Of a stretch of 64,000 nucleotides of DNA, positions 1 through 10,929 are shown one piece after another. Position numbers and translations under genes: made by a program. The DNA is from Methylogaea oryzae (GTDB lineage Bacteria > Pseudomonadota > Gammaproteobacteria > Methylococcales > Methylococcaceae). The notes beneath the pieces are model-generated. The model ran no database searches. It was not told the origin of the DNA and saw only the letters and a list, made by a program, of their open reading frames with translations. The stretch spans positions 1,854,001-1,918,000 of the forward strand of contig NZ_AP019782.1 of assembly GCF_019669985.1 (NCBI RefSeq). The letters are read 5' to 3'. The stretch's first letter is position 1. The number at the start of each line of letters is the position of its first letter.

Positions 1-2450
<2,450 letters not shown>

Positions 2451-2638
2451 GAGTCCTTTCGTATGAGCCGTGTTTGCATAGCCTGCGGCAGCGCTCGAGC
2501 CGGGAGGCCGGGCAGGGCCTGGCCGCATGGCGGGGACGCCGCTTTCTTCGCTGGGAGCGAAGGATCATATGATAACAAATCGCCGTCGCGGTTCGATCGC
2601 GTTGTTGCGGTTCCGAGCGGCGGCGGGGCGATGCCGCG

Positions 2639-3460
2639 TTATTCTTTCACTCCTCCCAGCATCAGGCCGTCGATGTAGTACTTCTGCAGCAACAAAAACA
2701 TCAGCAGCACCGGGGCGATGGTCAACACCGAACCCGCCATCATCATTTCCGTATCCTGGGCGTGTTCGCCCATGAGGTTCGCCAGCGCCACCGGCAGGGT
2801 GTACAAGTCCTGGTCGGCCAGCAGGATCAGCGGCCACATGAAGTCGTTCCAACAGCCAAGGAATGTGAAAATCGCCAAGGTCACCAGAATGGGTTTGAGC
2901 AGCGGCAACACGACCGACCAATAAATGCGGAATTCGCCGGCGCCGTCGACCCGGGCCGCGTCCAGCAGGCTGTTGGGGATGGACAGCGCGTATTGGCGGA
3001 TGAGGAATATGCCGAAAATACTGGCCATGCCGGGCACGATCAAGCCGCCGTAACTATTCACCAGTCCGAATTGCTTGAGCATGAGGAACAAAGGCAGCAT
3101 GGCGATTTGGGCCGGCAGCACCATGGACGCCACCAGGGCCTGGAATATCCATTCCCGGCCGGGAAATCTCAATTTGGCGAAGGCATAGCCGGCCATGGAG
3201 TTGAGCAGCAGCGACAGCGCTGTCACCGCCAGGGCGACTCCGACGCTGTTGAGCACATAGCGCCCCAATTTCAGGCGCTCGAACAACACCTTGTAGTGTT
3301 CCAGCGTCGGGCTGTCCGGCAGCAGCGGCGGCGGAATCTGGGTGGAGTCCATGGCCGGCATCAAGGACACGGACAGCATCCACAACAAGGGAAACAACGT
3401 CAACGCGGCGCCCAGCAGCAGGGCGCCGTTGACCAGCAGGGTTTGCATCCAGCGCCACAT
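2639..3460 (-). CDS. Sugar-type ABC transporter permease (MalG/AraQ family)
   Basis: Inner-membrane permease subunit of a carbohydrate-class (CUT1) importer, 273 residues with about six membrane segments. It carries the EAA loop that contacts the ATPase (DAARVDGAGEFRIYWSVVLP) and the C-terminal ...YIDGLMLGGVKE typical of MalG relatives. The start codon shares one base with the stop codon of the upstream permease (TGATG), so the pair is translationally coupled. The longer open frame upstream is a shadow of the neighbouring gene. No solute-binding protein or ATPase gene is adjacent, so the substrate cannot be assigned. Confidence 0.88.
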   Translation of the reverse strand: MWRWMQTLLVNGALLLGAALTLFPLLWMLSVSLMPAMDSTQIPPPLLPDSPTLEHYKVLFERLKLGRYVLNSVGVALAVTALSLLLNSMAGYAFAKLRFPGREWIFQALVASMVLPAQIAMLPLFLMLKQFGLVNSYGGLIVPGMASIFGIFLIRQYALSIPNSLLDAARVDGAGEFRIYWSVVLPLLKPILVTLAIFTFLGCWNDFMWPLILLADQDLYTLPVALANLMGEHAQDTEMMMAGSVLTIAPVLLMFLLLQKYYIDGLMLGGVKE

Positions 3461-4356
3461 CAGGTTCGCCTCAAGCGCAATTGCAGCCAGGTGCCGGCCA
3501 GGATCAGCACGAACAGTACCACCGCCACCGCCGCCGCGAAGCCCATGTTCCACCATTTGAAGCCTTCCTGGAACATGAGCAGCACCACGCTCAGAGTGGC
3601 GTTGCTGGGACCCCCCTGGGTCATCACGTAAGGTTCGCCGAACAGCTGGAAATAGCCGATCAGCGTCACCACGGTCACGAACAAAAAAGTGGGCGCCAGC
3701 AGGGGGAGGGTGATGTGGCGGAATTGCTGCCATTCGCCGGCGCCGTCGAGGGCGGCGGCCTCATAAAGGCGCGAGGGAATATTCTGCAGGCCGGCGACGA
3801 AAATGATCATGTTGAAGCCGAAGTTTTTCCAAATGGCCAGCAGCATGATGGCCGGCATGGCCCAGTCGGGATCGCCCAGCCAGTCGATCGGAGACACGCC
3901 GAACCAGCTCAGGGCGTAATTGAGAAAGCCGTAGCGAGGATGGTACAAATAACGCCACACCACCGCCATGGCTACCAAGGTCGTCACCACCGGCAAGAAC
4001 AGCGCCGAGCGGAACAGCGGCTTGCAGCAAGCCAGCGGATGGTTCACCAGCAAGGCTGCGATCAAGGACACCGCCAGGGAGAGGGGGCCGCCCACCGCCA
4101 CGAAATACAGCGTGTTTTTCAGCGCGGTCCAGAACAGCGGCGCTTCCAGCAATCGCCGGTAGTTTTCCAAGCCCACGTAGCGGGATTGTTGCGCATCCGC
4201 CAGGGCATAGATATCGAAATCCGTTACGCTCAGCAACAGCCCGACCAGCACCGGCAGAAAAAAGAACAGCACGATCAGCGCCAGCGCCGGCGCCACGAAC
4301 CAAAACGCGACGCGGCGCTGGGCTAGATTGTCCTGTTGGGGACTGGAATACGGCAC
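3460..4356 (-). CDS. Sugar-type ABC transporter permease (MalF/UgpA family)
   Basis: Partner permease of the preceding entry, 298 residues with about six membrane helices. The first helix is FVAPALALIVLFFFLPVLVG, and the EAA loop reads EAAALDGAGEWQQFRHITLPLL. It resembles MalF/UgpA-type subunits that pair with MalG-type subunits in CUT1 importers of oligosaccharides, polyols or glycerol-3-phosphate. It is the first gene of a two-gene minus-strand operon. About 280 bases upstream contain no binding-protein gene, which is where such operons usually encode one. The ATPase must be supplied from elsewhere. Confidence 0.88.
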   Translation of the reverse strand: MPYSSPQQDNLAQRRVAFWFVAPALALIVLFFFLPVLVGLLLSVTDFDIYALADAQQSRYVGLENYRRLLEAPLFWTALKNTLYFVAVGGPLSLAVSLIAALLVNHPLACCKPLFRSALFLPVVTTLVAMAVVWRYLYHPRYGFLNYALSWFGVSPIDWLGDPDWAMPAIMLLAIWKNFGFNMIIFVAGLQNIPSRLYEAAALDGAGEWQQFRHITLPLLAPTFLFVTVVTLIGYFQLFGEPYVMTQGGPSNATLSVVLLMFQEGFKWWNMGFAAAVAVVLFVLILAGTWLQLRLRRT

Positions 4357-4635
4357 GAAAAAAACTCTTAACTAAACCAAGCGCCAGGATACGGAAGCCG
4401 GCGACAAAGGCAAGCGGCGTTGGGCGATAAATCGTCCGGTGGCCGGTAGCGCTGCCGATGTATTTCCCCGGGCTGGCGTGCGAACGCCTATAATCGCCCG
4501 CAAGGCCTGCGCCGGGCAATGATCCCGCCTTTCCCCATCCCATCCGCGCTGCCGCGCGGCCTCCCACCGGAACCTCCCGATCCGATTCTGCGCCTTGCTC
4601 TCGCGTAAGGCCGCCTACTCACCGAGGTGAACGAT

Positions 4636-4809
4636 TTGGCAAAACCTAACTACCAGTATGAAAAACGTCAGAAAGATATCGCCAAAAAAGCCAAGCAGGA
4701 GGAAAAACGCCTGCGCAAGCTGAACAAAGGCGCGGCGGAGGGCGAGTCGGGCGCCGAGCCTTCCGCTCTCGTCGATGTTGTTGAGGACGAGGCCCAGCCG
4801 CCCCACTAG
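4636..4809 (+). CDS. Small lysine-rich conserved protein
   Basis: A 57-residue, strongly charged protein beginning (M)AKPNYQYEKRQKDIAKK, followed by a Lys/Glu helix and an acidic tail. Short proteins with this AKPNY...KRQK opening are common in proteobacteria and have no assigned function. I chose the TTG at 4636 because a good ribosome-binding site (AGGTGA, 4625-4630) lies five bases upstream and the family opening then sits at the N terminus. The GTG at 4627 falls inside that site. Confidence 0.6.
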   Translation: MAKPNYQYEKRQKDIAKKAKQEEKRLRKLNKGAAEGESGAEPSALVDVVEDEAQPPH

Positions 4810-4980
4810 GCGGATCGGCGCGGCAGCGGCGCACATCGGGAACGTCCTCGATCACGGATCACGTCCCGCCGCTGGGACGGCCTTTCCTGCGGGCCGGCGG
4901 CCCGCTGATTCCATACCCATGCCGATTGCCGTGGAGCGCCGTTCAGGGTACGGTTGCGGCGATCGCTCCGGAGATTGGCA

Positions 4981-5214
4981 ATGAAAGACTACCTATACGA
5001 ACACGCCGCGCGGTTGTTCAAGATTTTGCTGGTACACCTTGACCGTATCCTGGCTATTTGGGGGAGACATATTGCCCATGGCATTTTGAGCGCCTCGGTT
5101 CGGTTGCGCGCTTATGCCGCGCGCCGTTTGCGGCAGCTGACCGATGCGGTGCGGGCGCGCATGGGCTGGACGCCGCCACGGGGAAGAAGGGCCCGCGCGG
5201 AACGGCAGCCGTGA
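4981..5214 (+). CDS. Hypothetical small basic protein
   Basis: A 77-residue frame starting MKDYLYEHAARLFK, with a GGAG ribosome-binding site at suitable spacing. The N-terminal half looks amphipathic (ARLFKILLVHLDRILAIW). The C-terminal half is arginine-rich. I recognise no family. It lies between the small lysine-rich gene and gloB on the same strand, with 119 bases to gloB. Coding potential is plausible but unproven. Confidence 0.4.
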   Translation: MKDYLYEHAARLFKILLVHLDRILAIWGRHIAHGILSASVRLRAYAARRLRQLTDAVRARMGWTPPRGRRARAERQP

Positions 5215-5333
5215 TCCGGCGTCGCCCGCCGCCCGGGCCGGGTTGAATTCTCGCTGTCTGTTTTTCCCTGAGCGGCGCCGTCATACAATTGGCCCACGCC
5301 ATCGGTTGGGCGTTTGTTTAGAGGAGCGTCATC

Positions 5334-6104
5334 ATGCTGCAAGTGGAAATACTGCCCGTCCTCGACGACAACTATATCTTCGTGTTGCACGATGCCGCCA
5401 GCGGCGCCACGGCCGTGGTGGATCCGGCGGAAGCGGAGCCGGTGCTGGCGTTCCTGCAGCGGAAAGGCTGGCGCTTAGACTATGTGCTCAATACCCACCA
5501 TCATTGGGATCACGTCGGCGGCAACTTGGAACTGCACGGGGCGACCGGTTGCCGTATCGCCGGCGCGCGGGCGGATAAAGACCGCATCCCGGGTCTGGAT
5601 ACGTTTCTGGCGGAAGGCGACCGGTTGGCCTTGGGCGACAACGTGATCGAGGTGCTGGAAGTGCCGGGCCATACGCGGGCGCATTTGGCTTATTGGCTGC
5701 CCCAGGCCAAGCGCCTGTTCTGCGGCGATACCCTGTTCGGCTTGGGCTGCGGCCGGCTGTTCGAGGGCAGCGCCGAACAAATGTGGGCGTCGCTGCAAAA
5801 ATTGGCCGCATTGCCCGGGGAAACCTTGGTCTATTGTGCGCACGAGTACACCCAGGCCAACGGCCGTTTCGCCCGGACGGTGGAACCGGGCAACGGCGCT
5901 TTGGCGGAGCGGTTGCGCCGCGTCGCGGAGCTGCGCGACAGGAACGAGTCAACCGTGCCTTCCACGCTGGCCGAGGAGGTCGCGACCAATCCGTTCCTTC
6001 GTCCCTCCAGCGCGGAAATCCGCGCAACGCTCGGCTTGGAGCGGGCGGCGGATTTGCAGGTGTTCGTTGCTCTGCGTTGCCGCAAGGACAGCTTCAAGGC
6101 GTAA
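5334..6104 (+). CDS. gloB: Hydroxyacylglutathione hydrolase (glyoxalase II)
   Basis: Hydrolyses S-D-lactoylglutathione to D-lactate and glutathione, the second step of methylglyoxal detoxification in the cytosol. It is a metallo-beta-lactamase fold protein of 256 residues, the usual length. The metal motif HxHxDH lies at residues 55-60 (THHHWDHVGG), with further ligands in VPGHTRAH, FCGDTLF and YCAHEYT. The C-terminal glutathione-binding region ends ...RCRKDSF. An AGAGGAG ribosome-binding site precedes the ATG. In E. coli gloB lies between mltD and yafS-rnhA-dnaQ; here those genes are some 50 kb away in the same window. Confidence 0.95.
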   Translation: MLQVEILPVLDDNYIFVLHDAASGATAVVDPAEAEPVLAFLQRKGWRLDYVLNTHHHWDHVGGNLELHGATGCRIAGARADKDRIPGLDTFLAEGDRLALGDNVIEVLEVPGHTRAHLAYWLPQAKRLFCGDTLFGLGCGRLFEGSAEQMWASLQKLAALPGETLVYCAHEYTQANGRFARTVEPGNGALAERLRRVAELRDRNESTVPSTLAEEVATNPFLRPSSAEIRATLGLERAADLQVFVALRCRKDSFKA

Positions 6105-6199
6105 TCGGCCGCGCGTCGGAAAATCGCGGGGCGCCTTGAAATTCGGCGATCGAGGGCCATATCCCTGATCATCACCATTTCGATTCCTTGGGAGAGCGT

Positions 6200-6454
6200 G
6201 TGGACATCGTCATGTATGTGCTGTTTTTGGCCGTGGGTTTCGCCGGCGGCGTGCTGGCCAGCCAGGCGGCGCTGACTCGCCGCCTGGACCAGCGCGAGGC
6301 GCTTAAAGGTCCGAAGGCGGAGTTGCCGCAAATCGCCGTCAACGTGAACGTCAGCGAAGAACTGGTGGCCCGTTATCTCGCCGCCTACAATCTGGTGGCG
6401 ATTCCGCGCGACGCGCTGAAAGGCTTGGAAGACTCGTTGCAAACCCGCCATTAG
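6200..6454 (+). CDS. Small single-pass membrane protein
   Basis: An 84-residue protein with one N-terminal hydrophobic helix (IVMYVLFLAVGFAGGVLASQ) and a cytosolic-looking C-terminal half containing LPQIAVNVNVSEELVARYLAAYNLV. I recognise no family. The GTG at 6200 is chosen because GGGAG (6190-6194) lies five bases upstream; an ATG at 6212 is the alternative. It sits 72 bases before ppk on the same strand and may be cotranscribed with it. Confidence 0.5.
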   Translation: MDIVMYVLFLAVGFAGGVLASQAALTRRLDQREALKGPKAELPQIAVNVNVSEELVARYLAAYNLVAIPRDALKGLEDSLQTRH

Positions 6455-6526
6455 AGGACGGGGCCGCACGCGGCGCGCTGCGCGCCCGATCATTCATGGG
6501 AACATAAAAAGGGGAGAGACTCCGCC

Positions 6527-8833
6527 GTGTCGCTAGCTAATGTCAAGGGAGTGGGCAAATCCACTCAGGCCGTTTTGGCGGATCATGGGATTTTTTCCGT
6601 GGAGGAGTTGGCGGCGGCCGACACGGAGCGTTTGGCGAAAATTCCCGGCTTCAGCAAGGCCAAGGCCCAGCGCATCGTGCTGGCGGCCAAGGCCCTGGTC
6701 GGCAATTTGGCCAAAGCGCGATTCTCCCGCAGCCTGCAATCGGATGCCGACAGCCACCCCGCGGCCGGCGCGCCCATCTCTCTGACCTCTCCCGAGTTGT
6801 ACATCAACCGGGAAATGAGCTTGCTCGAGTTCAACTACCGCGTCTTGGCCCAGGCGGAGGACGTCGGCACGCCGTTGTTGGAGCGGCTCAACTTTCTTTG
6901 CATCTCCTGTTCCAACATGGACGAGTTTTTCGAGGTGCGCGTGGCCAGCGTGCTGCAAAAGGCCGACTTGGGATCCACCCAATCGGAAACCGACAACCTT
7001 TCGCCCCATGAATTGCTGCCGGTGATCGGCGCCCGCGCCCACGAGCTGGTGGCGGAACAGTACCGCGTGCTCAATCAGGTGATCCTGCCGGCCCTGGAGA
7101 ATGAGGGCATTAGGTTTATTCGGCGGGGCGAGTGGAACGACGCGCAGTTGGCTTGGCTGAAAAGCTACTTCGACGAGGAACTGCAGCCCATCCTCAGCCC
7201 CATCGGCTTGGACTCGGCTCACCCGTTTCCGCGCATCCTCAACAAAAGCCTCAACTTCATCGTCTCCCTGGGCGGCAAGGACGCCTTCGGCCGCAACATC
7301 GACACCGCCATCCTGCAAGCGCCGCGCGCGTTGCCGCGCATCGTGCAGTTGCCGCGCGAAGTGTCCGGCGGCCCGCACGATTTCGTATTCCTCTCCTCCA
7401 TCATCCACGCCTTCGCCGACGAACTGTTCCAGGGCATGAAGGTGAAGGGATGCTGGCAGTTCCGCGTGACACGCAACAGCGAACTGTATTTGGACGAAGA
7501 AGCCACCGACGACTTGCTGATGGCGGTGGAGGGCGAGCTGGCGACGCGCAATTACGGCGACGAAGTGCGCCTGGAAGTGGCGGCCAATTGCCCCGACGAT
7601 ATGGTCGATTACCTGCAAGAGCAGTTCAATATGACCCGCGACCGTCTCTACCGCGTGGACGGTCCGGTCAATCTCAGCCGGCTGCGGGCCATCTACGACC
7701 TGGTGGATCGTCCGGATTTGAAATATCCGTCTTTCGTGCCCGGCTGCCCTAGCCAGTTATTGTCCAGCGGCGATATTTTCCAGGCCTTGCGGCGGCGCGA
7801 CATCTTGCTGCACCACCCTTACGAATCGTTCACCCCGGTGGTGGAGATGATCCGCCAGGCGGCGATCGATCCCGACGTGTTGGCGATCAAGCAAACGCTC
7901 TACCGCACCGGTCCCAACTCCGCCATCGTCGACGCCCTGGCCGCCGCCGCCCGCAACGGCAAGGAGGTGACGGTGGTGATCGAGCTGCTGGCCCGTTTCG
8001 ACGAGCAAGCCAATATTTCCCTGGCGAACCGCCTGCAGGAAGCGGGCGCGCAAGTGGTGTACGGCATCGTCGGGTACAAGACCCACGCCAAAATGCTGTT
8101 GATCCTGCGCCGCGAGCAAAAGCAGCTGCGTTATTACGTGCATTTGGGCACCGGCAACTACCACCCGAGCACCGCCAAGTTTTACACCGACTACGGCTTG
8201 TTCAGCGCCGATCCGGAACTGGGGGAAGAGGTGCGCAAGGTATTCGTGCAGCTCACCAGCCTCGGACGCATGAGCAAGCTGCACAAGCTTTACCAATCGC
8301 CTTTCACCCTGCATAAAGCCTTGCTGGACAAAATCGAGCGGGAGGCCGAACACGCCGCCGCCGGGCGGCCGGCGCGCATCGTCATCAAAGTCAATTCGGT
8401 GGTGGAGCCGTTGTTGATCCAGGCGCTATATCGGGCGTCCATGGCCGGCGTCGACATCAAGCTGATCGTGCGCGGCGTGTGCTGCCTGCGGCCTGGCGTG
8501 GCCGGCGTGTCGGAGCGCATCGAAGTGCGCTCCATCGTCGGCCGTTTCCTGGAGCATAGCCGGGTGTTCAGTTTCGAAAACGGCGGCGAGCCGGAGGTGT
8601 ATCTGGCCAGCGCCGATCTCATGGATCGCAATATGTTCCGTCGCGTGGAAGTCTGTTTCCCGGTGCAGTCTAAAAAGCTCCAAACGCGCATTCGTGGCGA
8701 TCTGGAGTTTTACCTGAAAGACGATAGCCAGGCGTGGCTGCTCCAAGCGGACGGCAGCTATCGGCGCCTGGCGCCGCAGGAAGGGCAGGGCTTCCAGGCG
8801 CAGACGGCGCTGCTGGAAGCGTTGAAGAAATAA
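6527..8833 (+). CDS. ppk: Polyphosphate kinase 1 with N-terminal HhH extension
   Basis: Polymerises inorganic polyphosphate from ATP. The PPK1 body begins near residue 85 (ELYINREMSLLEFNYRVL). The two catalytic histidines of its phospholipase-D-like core are visible, near H520 in YKTHAKMLLI and near H677 in LEHSRVFSF, along with YVHLGTGNYHP. At 768 residues it is about 80 longer than usual. The extra N terminus reads like two helix-hairpin-helix units (VKGVGKSTQAVL and IPGFSKAKAQRIV). The GTG start at 6527 follows AGGGGAGAG. The convergent ppx gene lies 2.7 kb downstream beyond an accessory insert. Confidence 0.95.
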   Translation: MSLANVKGVGKSTQAVLADHGIFSVEELAAADTERLAKIPGFSKAKAQRIVLAAKALVGNLAKARFSRSLQSDADSHPAAGAPISLTSPELYINREMSLLEFNYRVLAQAEDVGTPLLERLNFLCISCSNMDEFFEVRVASVLQKADLGSTQSETDNLSPHELLPVIGARAHELVAEQYRVLNQVILPALENEGIRFIRRGEWNDAQLAWLKSYFDEELQPILSPIGLDSAHPFPRILNKSLNFIVSLGGKDAFGRNIDTAILQAPRALPRIVQLPREVSGGPHDFVFLSSIIHAFADELFQGMKVKGCWQFRVTRNSELYLDEEATDDLLMAVEGELATRNYGDEVRLEVAANCPDDMVDYLQEQFNMTRDRLYRVDGPVNLSRLRAIYDLVDRPDLKYPSFVPGCPSQLLSSGDIFQALRRRDILLHHPYESFTPVVEMIRQAAIDPDVLAIKQTLYRTGPNSAIVDALAAAARNGKEVTVVIELLARFDEQANISLANRLQEAGAQVVYGIVGYKTHAKMLLILRREQKQLRYYVHLGTGNYHPSTAKFYTDYGLFSADPELGEEVRKVFVQLTSLGRMSKLHKLYQSPFTLHKALLDKIEREAEHAAAGRPARIVIKVNSVVEPLLIQALYRASMAGVDIKLIVRGVCCLRPGVAGVSERIEVRSIVGRFLEHSRVFSFENGGEPEVYLASADLMDRNMFRRVEVCFPVQSKKLQTRIRGDLEFYLKDDSQAWLLQADGSYRRLAPQEGQGFQAQTALLEALKK

Positions 8834-8875
8834 TCGAGCCAGGCCGCCCGTTCGCGCCCGGCGGCCCGCCGATGA

Positions 8876-9961
8876 CTAGAAACCTTCGAAATCGGTATCC
8901 TCATCGCTGCCTTCCAAATTGTCCGAAGCCTTATTTAGTGGACCTTGTTTGATGTTGTTCCCATAGAGAACGGCCCGAAAGTTCACCTTGTCGTTGTCAT
9001 CGGCTTGGTCCAACGCATTTCTCATTGGGTTTTCGAAATCCTTGCGATACGGTCCGTTGTTGACTCCGCCGTCTTGGGCGAACACGTTATCCTTGTCGCC
9101 ACCGTCGCCACCGTTCTGTTGCGCAAGTATGTGGCCGGCTTGTCCGGTAATGTAGTTATTGTTGGTCATGGGCATGGCAAGGACTGTGTCTCCAACCTTG
9201 GCATCCGCTTTGTATTTTCTTACGCCATTCCACCCTTTGTTTTTCGCGGGCGCGCCACCTGTGAAATCCTTTGCTTTACCTTCCGCCGTTATCACCACTC
9301 TTTTTTTCTCCTGTTCCTCGACATAGACGGTGGCTTTGCGTTGCAACGGGCCGAGTCTCATGGGTACATTCTGGACTGATAAAGAACCGGTTCTCTCGGT
9401 GGGCGGGGATTTCAACTGCATGGCATTCGCGCCCATCACATCGGCTTCTTGCTCCAAGCCGGCATCATCGTTCACATGCACATTGTCCTTCAATTGCAGC
9501 GTCGGCTTCACACGTCCCTGTTTTTGCTGCACCACATGCCAAGCTTCATGGGGTAGGTGTTTTTCTTGTCCAGGCGCTAAATGAATGTCCGTTCCTTGCG
9601 TATAAGCATGTGCTTGCAATTGAGCAGGTTTATCGGAGTTGCGATGCACCTTTACATCGTCCAATGACATCCCGGATAGATTTTCCATTCCTGTTTTCAG
9701 GTTGTCAGGCAAACCCGTGTTGTTTTCCATTTTTTGGATGGGCTGCTGGGTTAAATGGTGGGTAGCCATGGCTTGCAGCTGAGCGGCTCGTCTCGCTTGA
9801 TGGCTATTGTTCGCCATTTCTTGCAGTTTTCTTTGCGCAATTGCTTCGGGTCTATTATCTGCGAACTGAAAGGCGGCTTTGCCGCCGCCTTTTGTTGGAT
9901 TGGTATTGTTGGCAATTGAATGATTTTTGATGTTATGGGTTTTGTCGGCGCGAGTATTCAT
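8876..9961 (-). CDS. DUF4157-domain protein with C-terminal nuclease-like region
   Basis: A 361-residue protein. The N terminus is low-complexity, rich in Asn and Gln. Residues 84-150 match the DUF4157 domain, including the zinc-protease-like HEAWH motif (138-142) in LPHEAWHVVQQKQGRV. Residues 275-310 (AGHILAQQNGGDGGDKDNVFAQ, then NNGPYRKDFE) resemble the active-site region of DNA/RNA non-specific endonuclease toxins. DUF4157 proteins are often cargo of extracellular contractile injection systems; no such structural genes are in this window. Codon use is visibly more AT-rich than the flanking ppk and ppx, suggesting acquisition. AGGAAAG precedes the start. There is no signal peptide and no obvious immunity gene. 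Confidence 0.75.
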   Translation of the reverse strand: MNTRADKTHNIKNHSIANNTNPTKGGGKAAFQFADNRPEAIAQRKLQEMANNSHQARRAAQLQAMATHHLTQQPIQKMENNTGLPDNLKTGMENLSGMSLDDVKVHRNSDKPAQLQAHAYTQGTDIHLAPGQEKHLPHEAWHVVQQKQGRVKPTLQLKDNVHVNDDAGLEQEADVMGANAMQLKSPPTERTGSLSVQNVPMRLGPLQRKATVYVEEQEKKRVVITAEGKAKDFTGGAPAKNKGWNGVRKYKADAKVGDTVLAMPMTNNNYITGQAGHILAQQNGGDGGDKDNVFAQDGGVNNGPYRKDFENPMRNALDQADDNDKVNFRAVLYGNNIKQGPLNKASDNLEGSDEDTDFEGF

Positions 9962-10140
9962 GATTTACTTTCCTGATGTTTTGTTTGGTGCCTATAACAT
10001 GCGTGGAAGCTTCGCGGAGCGCAATGGATGGGGAAGTCATGTATACGTCCGACCGCACAATGCTCGGGCTACCTGATCATAAGGTGGCGTAGAGTATGAG
10101 ACGCAAAGCCGGCAAAAAAACAACGTCTATAACTCAGGCC

Positions 10141-10665
10141 TTATTGTCCATAGCCCGAGAAGTGCGGGTAACTGGCTCCAGTCAACATCTCCGGTACTGA
10201 ATAGTCTACGCCAGGTAAGTTGTCCCAGCTTGGATCGCCTTCCTTGGTCTGCATCATATTGGCCCAATGAAATAAGTAGTTGCTGCCGGTAGCCGCTACC
10301 ATTTGCATTTGGAAAGTCCATTGGTCATCTACCTTGGTTATGTGACCAAATCCGGTAATCACGGTATCGTTAACAAGCCGGTCGCCAATAAAAGTAATTT
10401 GTACCTGTCCTCCTGCGGTTACCGTGCCAACCAGCTTCACTTGTCGTGGCTTATTGTTGGTGTCGTCTGGATCGCGGATTATGGCGGAGGAAACCCCAAA
10501 AAAATATCCATTTTTATAGTTTGATATATGCCATACGGTTTGATCGATCTGCCAGTTCAACAAGTTGTCACCAGGGGAGAACTGCAGGGCGGGCAGATCC
10601 GGTGGAGTAACATACCAATAGGTGTCGGCAAGAAAATCCCAAGTGCTGCGATTTGTTTCGGACAT
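10141..10665 (-). CDS. Hypothetical protein in accessory island
   Basis: A 174-residue protein beginning MSETNRSTWDFLADTYWYV. It is rich in aromatic residues and predicted beta-strands (QTVWHISNYKNGYFFGVSSAI, QVQITFIGDRLV) and ends HFSGYGQ. There is no signal peptide, membrane helix or catalytic motif I can name; it could be a small beta-barrel or lipocalin-like fold. A strong AAGGAGA site supports the ATG at 10665. Like its downstream neighbour it is more AT-rich than the chromosome around it. It could be a partner of the DUF4157 protein, but only adjacency suggests this. Confidence 0.6.
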   Translation of the reverse strand: MSETNRSTWDFLADTYWYVTPPDLPALQFSPGDNLLNWQIDQTVWHISNYKNGYFFGVSSAIIRDPDDTNNKPRQVKLVGTVTAGGQVQITFIGDRLVNDTVITGFGHITKVDDQWTFQMQMVAATGSNYLFHWANMMQTKEGDPSWDNLPGVDYSVPEMLTGASYPHFSGYGQ

Positions 10666-10777
10666 ACTTGTCTCCTTAAGTGGCGGGATTGATATTGCGG
10701 GCGGTAAATAATGAAAAAAGTGAAAATGGAGGTCGCCGGCGGTGCGCCGATAGGCGCAGCGTCCGGTGGACCGCAAG

Positions 10778-10830
10778 GTTAGACCACATGTGGGTTAGGT
10801 CAATTACGCGAACGGAACATGTGGTCTAAC
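10778..10830. repeat. Perfect 14-bp inverted repeat at island edge
   Basis: GTTAGACCACATGT (10778-10791) and its exact reverse complement (10817-10830) are separated by 25 bases. The element lies between the hypothetical gene at 10141 and the decayed integrase. It could be a recombination site, an operator or the remnant of a mobile-element end. There is no poly-T tract to make it a terminator. Confidence 0.7.
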
Positions 10831-10929
10831 TACATCTAGACGACATATTTGTCGCTTAATACGGGGCGGTATGTCGTATGATCCGGCCGCGGACGTGCTA
10901 AGTCACGGAAATCAAAGGGAATACTATCC

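Noticed and set aside
3461..3733. N-terminal extension of the MalG-like permease
   Set aside because: It overlaps the partner permease in another frame and has no membrane-protein character; the TGATG junction fixes the start.
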